DNA of 64,000 nucleotides from Conchocele bisecta (taxonomy: Eukaryota; Mollusca; Bivalvia; Lucinida; Thyasiridae). The DNA is taken from contig CM055280.1 in the NCBI GenBank assembly GCA_029237695.1, forward strand, positions 36,416,508 through 36,480,507, written 5' to 3'. The notes under the pieces were generated by a model, which saw only the letters and a list, made by a program, of their open reading frames with translations, did not search any database and was not told the DNA's origin. Below are positions 55,096-64,000 of the stretch, one piece after another. Each line of letters opens with the position of its first letter. The first letter of the stretch is position 1. Position numbers and translations under genes: made by a program.

Positions 55096-55794
55096 GTCAG
55101 TGTAGTGGAAGGTACATTTTGGTTAGGTACATATGTTTTATTTATATGGGTACTAGTCTCACTACAAATCTGTCTACATTGTCCACTATTCAAAAGTAGA
55201 TTCCATTCCCTGATAGAGTTCCAAATTTGAAGCCAATATCTCAAATGGTTGACATACAACAGCTGTGTAACTCCACCATGTGACTGTCCATATGCTGTCT
55301 CAAATTGAACCACTATTACAGAACAATTTATTAAAAGCACAAACGTCCATGAATCATACAGCATTCCTCTAAATAGTGTCATGGTTAACCGTACTATAAT
55401 TACAGAGGCCGACTAAACACTAAAACTCTGACAACATGTATGCCACTCTGTGATGGTCAATATACAACATGGTGCACACTTCAGATACAGTGTGCCCGAG
55501 TGTTCGTCCGTCTGTCCGTCCGCTTCGCAGTTACTTATTGATGGTAACAGCTACGCTATACGTCTCATTATGCAAATCTCTCGTCTATTAATTATAGCGA
55601 TGGTAATTGTACGTACCAGTGCTTGCAATATATAGTGAATGCCCATATTCTGATTACATAATGTCTACAGCAGATGATGCTTAAACAAAGTAGTTGTAAC
55701 CCCACCCATTGAATTTACAATGACCATTTTACATGTAATAGTTTTTCTTACTTTATACGTTGCCAGATACTTATGAAAGGTTCACATGAACGTG
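55096..55794. other. No gene; GTCCGTCTGTCCGTCC repeat tail
   Basis: A GTCCGTCTGTCCGTCCGC fragment lies at about 55506-55524. The rest would be intron of the signal-peptide exon if that gene continues rightward. Confidence 0.4.
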
Positions 55795-56055
55795 TAGCTA
55801 CTAACAACTGTATATGTGGCGGCTGTGACTGGAGAAATGGGGCTTATGGGTTTTGTGACAAGTGTAGATCCATATCAGCCTTTGTATTCACACAGTCAGA
55901 TCAGGAACTGCACTGTTCGCCACTCCATCAATTAAACACCCATAATGCTTCTAACAATCATGCTATATCGTTATCAGGGTACAGGAGTGTGCTATTTGAT
56001 CAGGAGCCACACTGGTCGCAAATCCCATAGGCCCCATTTCGCAGTCACAGTCATA
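55795..56055. repeat. GGAGAAATGGG-type interspersed repeat, best copy
   Basis: GCGGCTGTGACTGGAGAAAT, GGGGCTTATGGGTTTTGTGA, AAGTGTAGATCCATATCAG, CAGTCAGATCAGGAACTGCA, and an inverted counterpart GATCAGGAGCCACACTGGTC, CCCATAGGCCCCATTTCGCA, GTCACAGTC. The two sides form a long imperfect inverted repeat, so this is a hairpin-type element. Confidence 0.75.
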
Positions 56056-58722
56056 TATTAGTTATCCACACACATTTCAGATACAGAAATGAATTTCTCT
56101 TTATGTCCATTTCATATTTATGCAACAATGACAATTACCATGTTTACTATGTTGTGTATTCCAATATGAACGTCTCTGATACATATAGTTATTATTCTCA
56201 TCTGTTGACAGGCCTTTAAACATCATTAAGTAAAATAAATAAATAAATATAATTATTACTGTCTATAGTTTAGGTCGTAGGTACTAATTTGAAAATTGGA
56301 TGTAGAAAATATACCTTTTTCTACCATGCTGAATGGATGATTTGTAGCACATATTATGTATGACACAGTAAATACTAAAATACAGAACAATAAGATAGCT
56401 GTAAATAATACGAGCAAGCTGAGCTGGAGTAAAACAGGACACATATATTGTTATGCACTTTTAAGATAACAGCCAGCAAGTAAATGAGTTTGTGTGACAT
56501 AAACATAAAATTAGGTAGTGACCCGATGAAACTGAGATATATCCCGGTTCCACATAATGTACACACTACATGTATTTATCGTGCATTCCAATAATATTCC
56601 CTCAACCCATTCCGAATCATCAGCAGGAACAGGATTAACATGTGTAGTTGGCACCTGTACTTATACAATCATGTATATAGTAAAAATGTATAACTTGTAT
56701 GACTACTGAAATACGAGAACATGTGTGTTCCAATGTGTATTACCATCATCCGTTAACAGTGTAAGTGCACACCAGTGCACCCATCATGGTCATTGCCTAC
56801 TACATGCAGGTATATTGCTCCATTATTCATATTTGAGAGGCACCCATCCATGACGATATTGTATTTTGTAAGTGAGGCGTTGTAAGTAAATATTTAACCA
56901 TGATTTCATAATAGTGACATTTGATAATCTGTAAGGTTGATATACCATTTCATATAAACAAAGACACTGAAGGTGTATGATCTTTCTAAAAGCATGCATA
57001 TACTCTTCAAATATATACACTATATTCATATAGCTGCTATGTACGCATACATAAACTATTTTGTCCAATATGTTTCAACAGTCGGTGTTTAGCACACGTG
57101 TTATTCTACACCTGTAGCCACACACACTCATATGATCATCAATATACGTATAAATCGCCAGGAATGATGACGTAGCCCCATAACATATTATGCAATGCAT
57201 ACAAATGTTCATCTAAACAATATCACATAGCCTCTATCGAGACACGTTACATTTTCGATTTTTCTATGCAATTGTCTACATGGCAGTCTAACTATTCAAA
57301 CAGACGGTAAGGATCAGGTTTGTGGAAGGCGTTTTCTGCCACATTGTACCACAGTTGTGTATTTTGCTGGCTCTTTGGTATCGTCGGAATATATATTTCT
57401 CTATTTGACAACAGATACTGTCATTCTAATGATCAAATAACTCTATAATCATGTACCATGTGTATATTTATTTACTGAATGCAGAATTATTTACATATGT
57501 ACATGTTTAGCACATACATACCACACCCAGTTTGTAGCTAATATACACGGCTTTGTCTCCATATACCCCTATGTGGCATTGAATCCGCATAACAATCCCT
57601 ATGGTTGTCTTTCAAATTTATTACACCGCTGATGGAAAATCATATTCCGTCACAATAGCAACCAGAGACATGCATTCGAGTATATGGCATGGGCTAGCAG
57701 AGTTTGGTGTCATCGCAAATGCGGGACCTCATCGGGCTAAGGGTATTATCAACTATTTTTAGAAATTTAAAGAGTACATACAGATCCGTAAATATCACAT
57801 CTCCTAATTACAAAAGCGATCATGTTGATGGTCATCTTGAAACTGATCGACAGTCATGGTAACACTGTATACGATTAGGTTTTTGGTGTGTTAGTTTCAA
57901 TAATGTTTAATTAGAAGAATGAATACAGCACATGTAGTGCTTAATGTAGAACTCATTACACCAGTGACTGCATGAATTACATATCGTTACCATGTATTGT
58001 ATATATGTTCCAATGCAACTCACGACCAAGGGTTAATTTAAATTATTGTCACATATGCGGGATGCTTAATGTGGGAGAAAGCCATGCATGTTTGCTATCA
58101 GCATACACATGACATTCATCATACCATACTACATACTGCCTTGGCCAATGATCATCATGCTCGCTTAATTGTGAAAAGTGTGCTCGTTAACAGTACTAAC
58201 ATTTTATTCTTTGTCAACAGTCAATCTATTTTGGACACACTTTGTAACAGTTCTTCAATACTCAAACTGATTGAAATACATCCGTATTTGTCTTTGAAAA
58301 TAAGCGGCCATTTTGAATATATACTTATAGCATTGTATACGTGGATATGTATATGTTATCGAATGATTTGCATTGTATACCTCAAACTGGTATGTATACA
58401 TGTAATAGGTGCATGAAATGCAGTTTATAACAACGCCATACAGTAAATAATATAACAAACCAAGAACATTGTGGCGGCCATTTTGACTGTTCTGACAATT
58501 GTGGAAGGATAGTGCATCACTCTCTCCTGTATTTTTTGAGCGCAGACAACCAGGATTGATAGACAATAAGCTATTGAATCCGAAAATCATACTCACCAAA
58601 AATCCCACATAGGGGGAGGGGGTGGGGTGTATTGCTGGCTCAAGTTATAATTGGTAGTATACCGATGTGCTTAATTTTGGCAAATGCTGGAATACTGTCA
58701 CGATGTCGCCCAATTTTCATGA
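56056..58722. other. No gene recognised
   Basis: AT-rich sequence. Two CGGCCATTTTG motifs occur at about 58304 and 58477. Frames at 56256-56566 and 58069-58608 have no splice or family support. Confidence 0.35.
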
Positions 58723-58919
58723 AGTCTGTCTGAGAGGTTAGAGCACACCAAATAGTCCATATCTCGCATAGGGCATAGGCCTGCCTGAGAGGTTAGAGCA
58801 TACCAAATAGTGCATATCTCGCATAGGGCCTATGTCTGTCTGAGAGGTTAGAGCACACCAAAATAGTCCATATCTCACATAGGGCATAGGCCTGCCTGAG
58901 AGGTTAGATCACACACAAT
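58723..58919 (+). repeat. Tandem repeat, about 55-bp unit, 3.5 copies
   Basis: The unit is CTGTCTGAGAGGTTAGAGCA, CACCAAATAGTCCATATCTC, GCATAGGGCATAGGC. Copies alternate CTGTCTG and CTGCCTG starts. Confidence 0.85.
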
Positions 58920-59244
58920 ATAATTACATATTCATGTAATGCAACCGAATCCCATCCTATAAGGCCAGTCTCGCATACTTTCACTATTCATATGGATGCA
59001 TACTTGTACATGACCTGCACCTGTCTGTACTTGGCCTGCATGATTAAACCTCTTCATGCCCGCCAATATTATGATACGAACCAGTTTAGCTAGTAATTTA
59101 AGGGATACAACACAATATGGATGTAAATGGCCGCGGTCGATTCAGCCATATTTGTTTTAGCAATATGTATTTAGCAAGCAGTATGTATTTAGCAAGCAAT
59201 ATGACAAGCCAAAGGCACATTCCATAAGGCTAACAGTAAAATGC

Positions 59245-59320
59245 ACTTTGTGCGAGTGAATGATAGCAACTTTGGTGCGCCAAGGTTTACGAGCACACTT
59301 ATTAATATGGGCGCACCAAA
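59245..59320. repeat. Small hairpin, AGCAACTTTGGTGCGCC arms
   Basis: AACTTTGGTGCGCCAAGG pairs with GGGCGCACCAAAGCT around about 25 bp. Nearby GTATTTAGCAAGCA is repeated (59166-59205). Confidence 0.55.
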
Positions 59321-59576
59321 GCTATATATTTATGTATGTATTCTGAAGCAGAAGGCAGGCTCCAAAGGCCTCATTTTCGCCGACAAGTTCCAGACAGATA
59401 GAAGCAATTTCGGTTTCGATAAAGCGGTTCATTGAAGCGATCGAGAACATTTATAAGCGTTTTCACCCGCACATACAGCTGTGTCGATAGAATTTCGTAT
59501 GTATACATGTATTGTAAATATTATCAAAGTTGAAATTGATGGTAAATTGCAAATTGTAAGTTTTCCCATCCTGGGT

Positions 59577-59735
59577 AGGCTCTTTGTGAAGGTTGGATAT
59601 CGAGAATTTCAAATCGTGGCAAACACTGACGACTCTAACGTGTTGGTGGAGGCCATCTATACGACCACAGGCATGTTGTATAAGTGTGCTACCCGTGTCT
59701 GTTTGGCCAGAAATCGCCCTGCAATGTATATACAA
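59577..59735 (+). CDS. Coding-like island, possible internal exon
   Basis: After a pyrimidine-rich stretch (TTTTCCCATCCTGGGTAG) the frame reads LFVKVGYREFQIVANTDDSN, VLVEAIYTTTGMLYKCATRV, CLARNRPAMYIQIP. It has the residue balance of real protein and is GC-richer than its flanks. I do not recognise a domain. No convincing donor was found (GTATAT at about 59724 is weak). It could be an exon, a pseudo-exon or part of an undescribed repeat. Confidence 0.3.
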
Positions 59736-60417
59736 ATTCCAATACATACATGTGTAATGATATTCTCAATGACATGGTGTGCCATCTCAATTAATAAGCT
59801 TGTAATATTGTGTGTGTCTGTAGCAAAGGGATATGGAGGCTGATACTGTCAATATCATACGCTTAAATAGAAGCAGATCAAACGAGGTAAAAGGGGTGGC
59901 TGGGTAGGGTAATTTGTTGCGATTCGTCGAACGACTGCCGCTGGAATGGCAGCACGCCGTTCCCACTATCCACGTGTGGGTTGGACATCACGCGACATCG
60001 ATGTGGCTAGGGACCTGTGACTTATCCGCGATTGGCTGGCGGCTAGTGAACAGCGGTGGGGGGGGGGGGGTGTAAAACTGGTCACACATAGAAAACTTTA
60101 ATGTGTTGCTGACTTTAAACGTAATTGTTTACATTATTTAGCCACTGCAATTGTGTTTACATCAAGTAACCAAAACGTGTTCTATTAAATGCTACAAATA
60201 TGCTGAAAACTGGAGTTAACAAACAAACCAAGTTGTTTCTCGAATGGAATTGGTCAGGATTTTCAAGAAAGCAAACTGTATATGTGGCTTCAAAACATCC
60301 GGACTATTATGTTTACACCGGACTATGTGTGCATACCCATTAGGCATTTTTACACGAGTTCGTGTTTTCTAACCGTTATAGATGTCCGGTCCGATATGTA
60401 AGTGCACATACTGAATT
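59736..60417. other. No gene; G tract at 60056-60070
   Basis: A run of about 14 G follows a GC-rich patch at 59920-60055. Nothing else was recognised. Confidence 0.35.
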
Positions 60418-61590
60418 TTTAATAAATTAATTTCCAGCGAGCGGTAGCGAGCAAGAAATCAGTTTATTAAAAATTCAATATGTGAACTATAACTTACTTA
60501 TTGTTTAACCAGCCCAGTCGCGAAGCCTCGGCCCTAAACGTGATTTCGAATCGCTATACTAGAATGTGATTGGCGGTGTCACACGACGTGAGCGCGTGTG
60601 TTGTGGTAATATGCTTTGCCTCTCGAGAACTGATGACAACAAGGCATACACTCAGTTATAAATATAGCGCTGAACATTTAATGATTAATTTAATACATAT
60701 TGGCGAAAGCGACGCAATATGCGATTAATTGAGACGAAATGCCGTTCTTTCATTGGTCGAGAAACTAGGGTAAACAATAAGTGTGAGATGGGGATTATGG
60801 CATGAGCGGCCAGTGGCCAGTCTAGCAAGATGACGAAGAGTACTCGTCGACCAGGAGCTAGGCAGGTCACAAAGGTCGCCCAACAGAACGGACCATGCAC
60901 AATTCACAATCATTACACGAACTTTGATATTATTGCATGTTTTGTATGACTATACCCTACTTGTTATGACTTGTTTACGATGTGGTTTCGATATCGTCTT
61001 ATTGACACTTTGTGTATGTTTACAGGTGGCTGGTCATAGTTGGAGCGCTGTGTACCTACTAGTCACGGAGAGTACGTTTCCCCAGTCATTGCGGTTCACA
61101 GTCAGCCCCACGAGGACAGGGTACCATTCGGTGTTTATGCCATTCCATATCAGGTATAATATGCCAGATATACACAATGTCATTTAAAATGATTCGTCAG
61201 ATATATTTTAATTGAGGAAGTAACTGTTCTTATCGTTTGCCCTTGTTTCTCGACCAATGAAAGAACGGCATTTCGTCTCCATCGCATACCGCTTTCACAA
61301 ATAAGTATTCAATTAATCATTAAATGTTCAGCGCTATATTTAGAACTGATTGTATGCCGTGTTATCATCAGTTCACGAGACGCAAAGCATATTAGCGCCC
61401 ACACACGCGCTCACTTCGTGTCACACCGCCTATATCATACTAGTATAGCGATTCGAAATCACGGTCAGGGGCGGAGCTTCGCGACTGGTGGGTAAACGAT
61501 AAGTAGGTTATATTTCACATATTGCATTTTTAAATAAATAATGTCTCGTTCGCTAGCGCTCGCTATGAAATTTATTTATAAAAAATTCAA
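60418..61590. mobile_element. Non-autonomous element with about 310-bp inverted arms and a cargo segment
   Basis: The left arm (60470-60780: ACGTGATTTCGAATCGCTAT, GAGACGAAATGCCGTTCTTT, CATTGGTCGAGAAACTAGGG) pairs with the right arm (61230-61540: TTGTTTCTCGACCAATGAAA, GAACGGCATTTCGTCTC, ATAGCGATTCGAAATCACGG). Each side is bounded by an AATAAATTAATTT / GAGCGAGC-type hairpin. A fragment of the arm recurs at 15955-16025. The roughly 450-bp centre is unrelated between arms and coding-like (separate entry). Confidence 0.7.
60830..61130 (+). pseudogene. Coding-like cargo in the 60.4-61.6 kb element, unidentified
   Basis: ATG at 60830 opens MTKSTRRPGARQVTKVAQQN, GPCTIHNHYTN, then reads into a stop at about 60948. 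A strong acceptor (TGTATGTTTACAG, ends 61026) is followed by VAGHSWSAVYLLVTESTFPQ, SLRFTVSPTRTG and AGG|GTACC. The two pieces look like host-type exons separated by a short intron, captured between the arms. I do not recognise the protein. Confidence 0.3.
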
Positions 61591-61674
61591 TATATGAACT
61601 ATAACTATTACTTATACAATTCGCCCTACGTTTTAAGCCAATCACTGGCCAGTATCGCGCTCCACTTATTTCAC

Positions 61675-62335
61675 ATATTGCAAGATTTAACCTCAATAAT
61701 ATACATATTACCACATTTAACTTCAATAATATACATATTACCAGATTTAACCTCAATAATATACATATTACCAGATTTAACCTCAATAATATATCTCATA
61801 ACCAGATTTAACCTCATAATATACATATTACCAGATTTAACCTCAATAATATACATATTACCAGATTTAACCTCAATACTATACATATTACCAGATTTAA
61901 CCTCAATAATATACATATTACCACATTTAACCTCAATTTAACATTTAACCACTACCTGTTCGATAGGAATGGAATATCAGTACTCGGATGGGAGACTAAT
62001 TATAAATATATCATTGTTCATACATATTACCAATTTAACCTCCAATATTTCATATTACCAAGATTTAAACCTCAAATTACTATACATATTACCACATTTA
62101 ACCACTACCTGTTCGATAGGAATGGAATATCAGTACTCGGATGGGAGACTAATTATAAATATATCATTGTTCATACATATTACCAGATTTAACCTCAATA
62201 ATATACATATTACCAGATTTAACCTCAATACTATACATATTACCACATTTAACCACTACCTGTTCGATAGGAATGGAATATCAGTACTCGGATGGGAGAC
62301 TAATTATAAATATATCATTGTTCATATTGATGTTT
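61675..62335 (+). repeat. Composite array: 30-bp units and 85-bp blocks
   Basis: About nine copies of ACATATTACCAGATTTAACC, TCAATAATAT (61680-61935), then three copies of a block beginning ACATTTAACCACTACCTGTT, CGATAGGAATGGAATATCAG, TACTCGGATGGGAGACTAAT (61945, 62095, 62245), separated by two or three more 30-bp units. Frames show a 10-residue repeat that is not a gene. Confidence 0.9.
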
Positions 62336-62502
62336 AAGGAACTAAATGATGCGGTCGCTGACGCTCCCTAGCATTTAATTCCTTAACAATATAATAAGGG
62401 AACAATAACTTATACATAGAAGACTACGTGCCGTCATTTACCTTAATATATTTTTCCGGCAGGGGCACTGTTCCTGTGCCAGCTTCATAACAGTCGCCCT
62501 AC

Positions 62503-63510
62503 TTTCTGTTTCACAAAACCTGCCCAAACAATACAAAAACCTTTTTTTTCTATAAAATTCAATTTTATCAGAATTTAAGAATGAACCTGGTCAAATATTG
62601 ATTTTAAAACTAAAAAATGATTTCTCTATGGGAATTTAACACAGGGAAAAAGAGATTGATAACCTGAAAGAGGAGGAGAAAAACGAACAATTTTGGAAAT
62701 TGACTCTGAAGCTCTGTTAGATAGCTTGTAAAGTATCTAACTAGGAAAACAAAAATTAAATTTTGAAAATCGGTCCACTATTTCTGAAAGTAAAAAACAA
62801 ATCCTAATGTTAAAGGCACATGTCCACTCAGCAGGCACAACATGTTCTTTATAGGAATGAAATACATTTGTAAATGTATAATTGTGTCACTATTCCACCA
62901 GTTCTAAAAAGTGCAAGTGCCCGCTACACAGATATAATCATTTAGTAATATTTATTTTACTGATAGTGACACGCGGTGGTATCAGGCTATTTTCGCATGC
63001 AAATGAGGCATGATATTTTTATTCATACTAATTAAATACGTCGCCTGAAAATATATTTTCGACAGATTATGCCGTATGATCATTGCACGTCAAAAAAATA
63101 ATACAGAGAATAACTATTAACGTCCGTTAACATTTTAAGGAAACACGGTTATCGCCCCTGATACAGTGTCAAAATTTACGTCTGATATAAAATGTTTAAT
63201 ATGGAAAATCAATACGTGGGGTAATGGTGAATGAATGTGTATGTTGCCAGAACATGTCTCAGATGATGTCTCTGATATAAATAACAGTGTGTGCCTATTG
63301 AGTGGGCATGTATCTTTCTTTAAATCCCTATATGTATGATTTAACATGGGGCTACTGTTTTATCGCAATAAGGTCGATATTGGACCACATTTCACAAAAT
63401 AAAAAGAAGGCTCATTCTAAAATTTTGCTATAATTTAATATTGTCGAAAACAAGATTGTTTTACTTTGTTTATATAGCCGCAACATGTGGGCAGGTTTCG
63501 TGAAACAGAC
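62503..63510. mobile_element. MITE, TGTCTGTTTCACGAAAGCTGC family, interrupted copy
   Basis: The left arm from 62503 (CTTTCTGTTTCACAAAACCT, GCCCAAACAATAC) and right arm to 63510 (GGGCAGGTTTCGTGAAACAG, AC) match 36401-36933. Within it, at TTAA, sits the 0.5-kb element described next. Removing it restores the usual length of about 490-530 bp. Confidence 0.75.
62808..63336. mobile_element. TTAA-flanked MITE nested in the previous element (piggyBac-like)
   Basis: TTAA at about 62810-62813 precedes AGGCACATGTCCACTCAGC. At the far end TATTGAGTGGGCATGTATCT is followed by TTTCTTTAA. Tip plus TTAA duplication is the piggyBac signature. Solo or worn relatives occur at 24745-24765 (TGAGTGGGCATGTACCTTTAA), 7650-7930 and 19600-19740. 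Confidence 0.65.
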
Positions 63511-63750
63511 AATAGACGTTACATGACTACCAGTATGCTATAGTCTTATAAATAGATTACAGAACTTGGAAAATCACGAGTAATTTCCCATTATATCAAC
63601 TTCGGAGGCATACTTGCCATTAGAATTGGCGGAGATTCCCGATTTGACGTCATGTTCCTTAGAGTTCGGTAACCTATTTATAAGATCGTCTCCATGTCTG
63701 GAACTAAACATATATAAGACGAACAACGTAGTAGTTTTGCAATCATACTT
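63511..63750. other. No gene recognised
   Basis: AACTTGGAAAATCACGAGTAA (63561) also occurs at about 18418 (AACTTACTTGGAAAATCACG), so part of this is repeat sequence. No exon. Confidence 0.35.
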
Positions 63751-63752
63751 TA

Positions 63753-63985
63753 TTGGCACGCAATCGATCGCTTAGTGGAATTAGCCTACATCTCAGAGTC
63801 CCGGGTTGGCACCCGTGCACAGACTACCAAACTCGCCCCAAAGCGACCCAAGTTGGGTCCAACCTTACAACCAGCCACACTGAGTGTATATCGATAAGCG
63901 AGCAATGTGTATACTGCTTAAACAGCCCCAACAGACGGCCTTACATATTCCATTGATGACATTTACCCAGTTTGTCTGGTTTCAG
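63753..63985 (+). mobile_element. Probable tRNA-headed SINE fragment
   Basis: GATCGCTTAGTGGAATTAGC, CTACATCTCAGAGTCCCGG, GTTGGCACCCG resembles the A and B boxes of a tRNA head. The body AAGCGACCCAAGTTGGGTCC, ATCGATAAGCGAGCAATGTG follows. The B box is degenerate (GGTTGGCACCC). The short frame over it is not a gene. Confidence 0.45.
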
Positions 63986-64000
63986 CCAACCACAACCAGT

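Noticed and set aside
56256..58608. Several 60-117 residue frames in AT-rich DNA
   Set aside because: No coding bias, splice sites or recognisable motifs. Lengths are within chance for this base composition.
54952..59735. Joining the signal-peptide exon to the island at 59577
   Set aside because: Phase 0 at 55095 does not fit the frame at 59577, and no intermediate exon was found.

Overview
This window is eukaryotic, AT-rich and intron-bearing, and it is saturated with short inverted-repeat elements. I see no operon structure, ribosome-binding sites or bacterial genes. Repeats I recognise (the GTCCGTCCGT-tailed repeat, the GGAGAAATGGG repeat, the CCTTGACCTTGGGG satellite, tRNA-headed SINEs) and the coding style point to a marine invertebrate, most likely a bivalve mollusc. 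That is a judgement from memory, not from a search.

Layout. 1-1069: remnant of a non-LTR retrotransposon on the minus strand. 2481-6776: a decayed DNA transposon with about 300-bp terminal inverted repeats and a 5-bp target duplication (ATCTT). It carries fragments of a nuclease-type protein. 6.8-13 kb: mostly MITEs and hairpins. 13.7-30.1 kb: a five-exon plus-strand host gene, apparently complete, for a 278-residue secreted protein with a signal peptide, two cadherin-like repeats and a GPI-anchor-type tail. Its 7.8-kb second intron holds a 678-bp pentanucleotide array, a possible promoter plus first exon of another gene, and a 500-N assembly gap. 30-42 kb: MITEs, a head-to-head 21-bp array, a 150-bp tandem repeat and a tRNA-headed SINE. 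42.46-52.69 kb: a satellite of roughly 168-bp monomers (505-bp trimer higher-order unit) split by a 7.1-kb DNA transposon. The transposon's minus-strand coding region encodes two N-terminal zinc-binding motifs, a DDE-like transposase half, a PIN/XPG-like nuclease half and a Cys-rich CXC tail, broken by three frame changes. 53-64 kb: more repeats, one convincing signal-peptide exon (54952-55095), two coding-like islands, a 1.1-kb inverted-repeat element with cargo, a 30-bp tandem array and a nested TTAA-flanked MITE.

The two transposons share the same nuclease-type C-terminal protein (GCDT motif and acidic SDSDDE tail in both), so they are two ages and lineages of one superfamily. The nearest named superfamily I can propose is Academ (transposase plus XPG nuclease), tentatively.

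The strongest gene-level observation concerns the cadherin-like gene. Every recognised copy of one TA-flanked, pogo-like hairpin MITE lies in or just upstream of this gene. Two copies end 12 and 14 bp before exons 5 and 2, so they supply most of those splice acceptors. Two copies adjoin long TACAG/TACTG arrays that look seeded from the element's tip. A different MITE supplies the first AATAAA after the stop codon.
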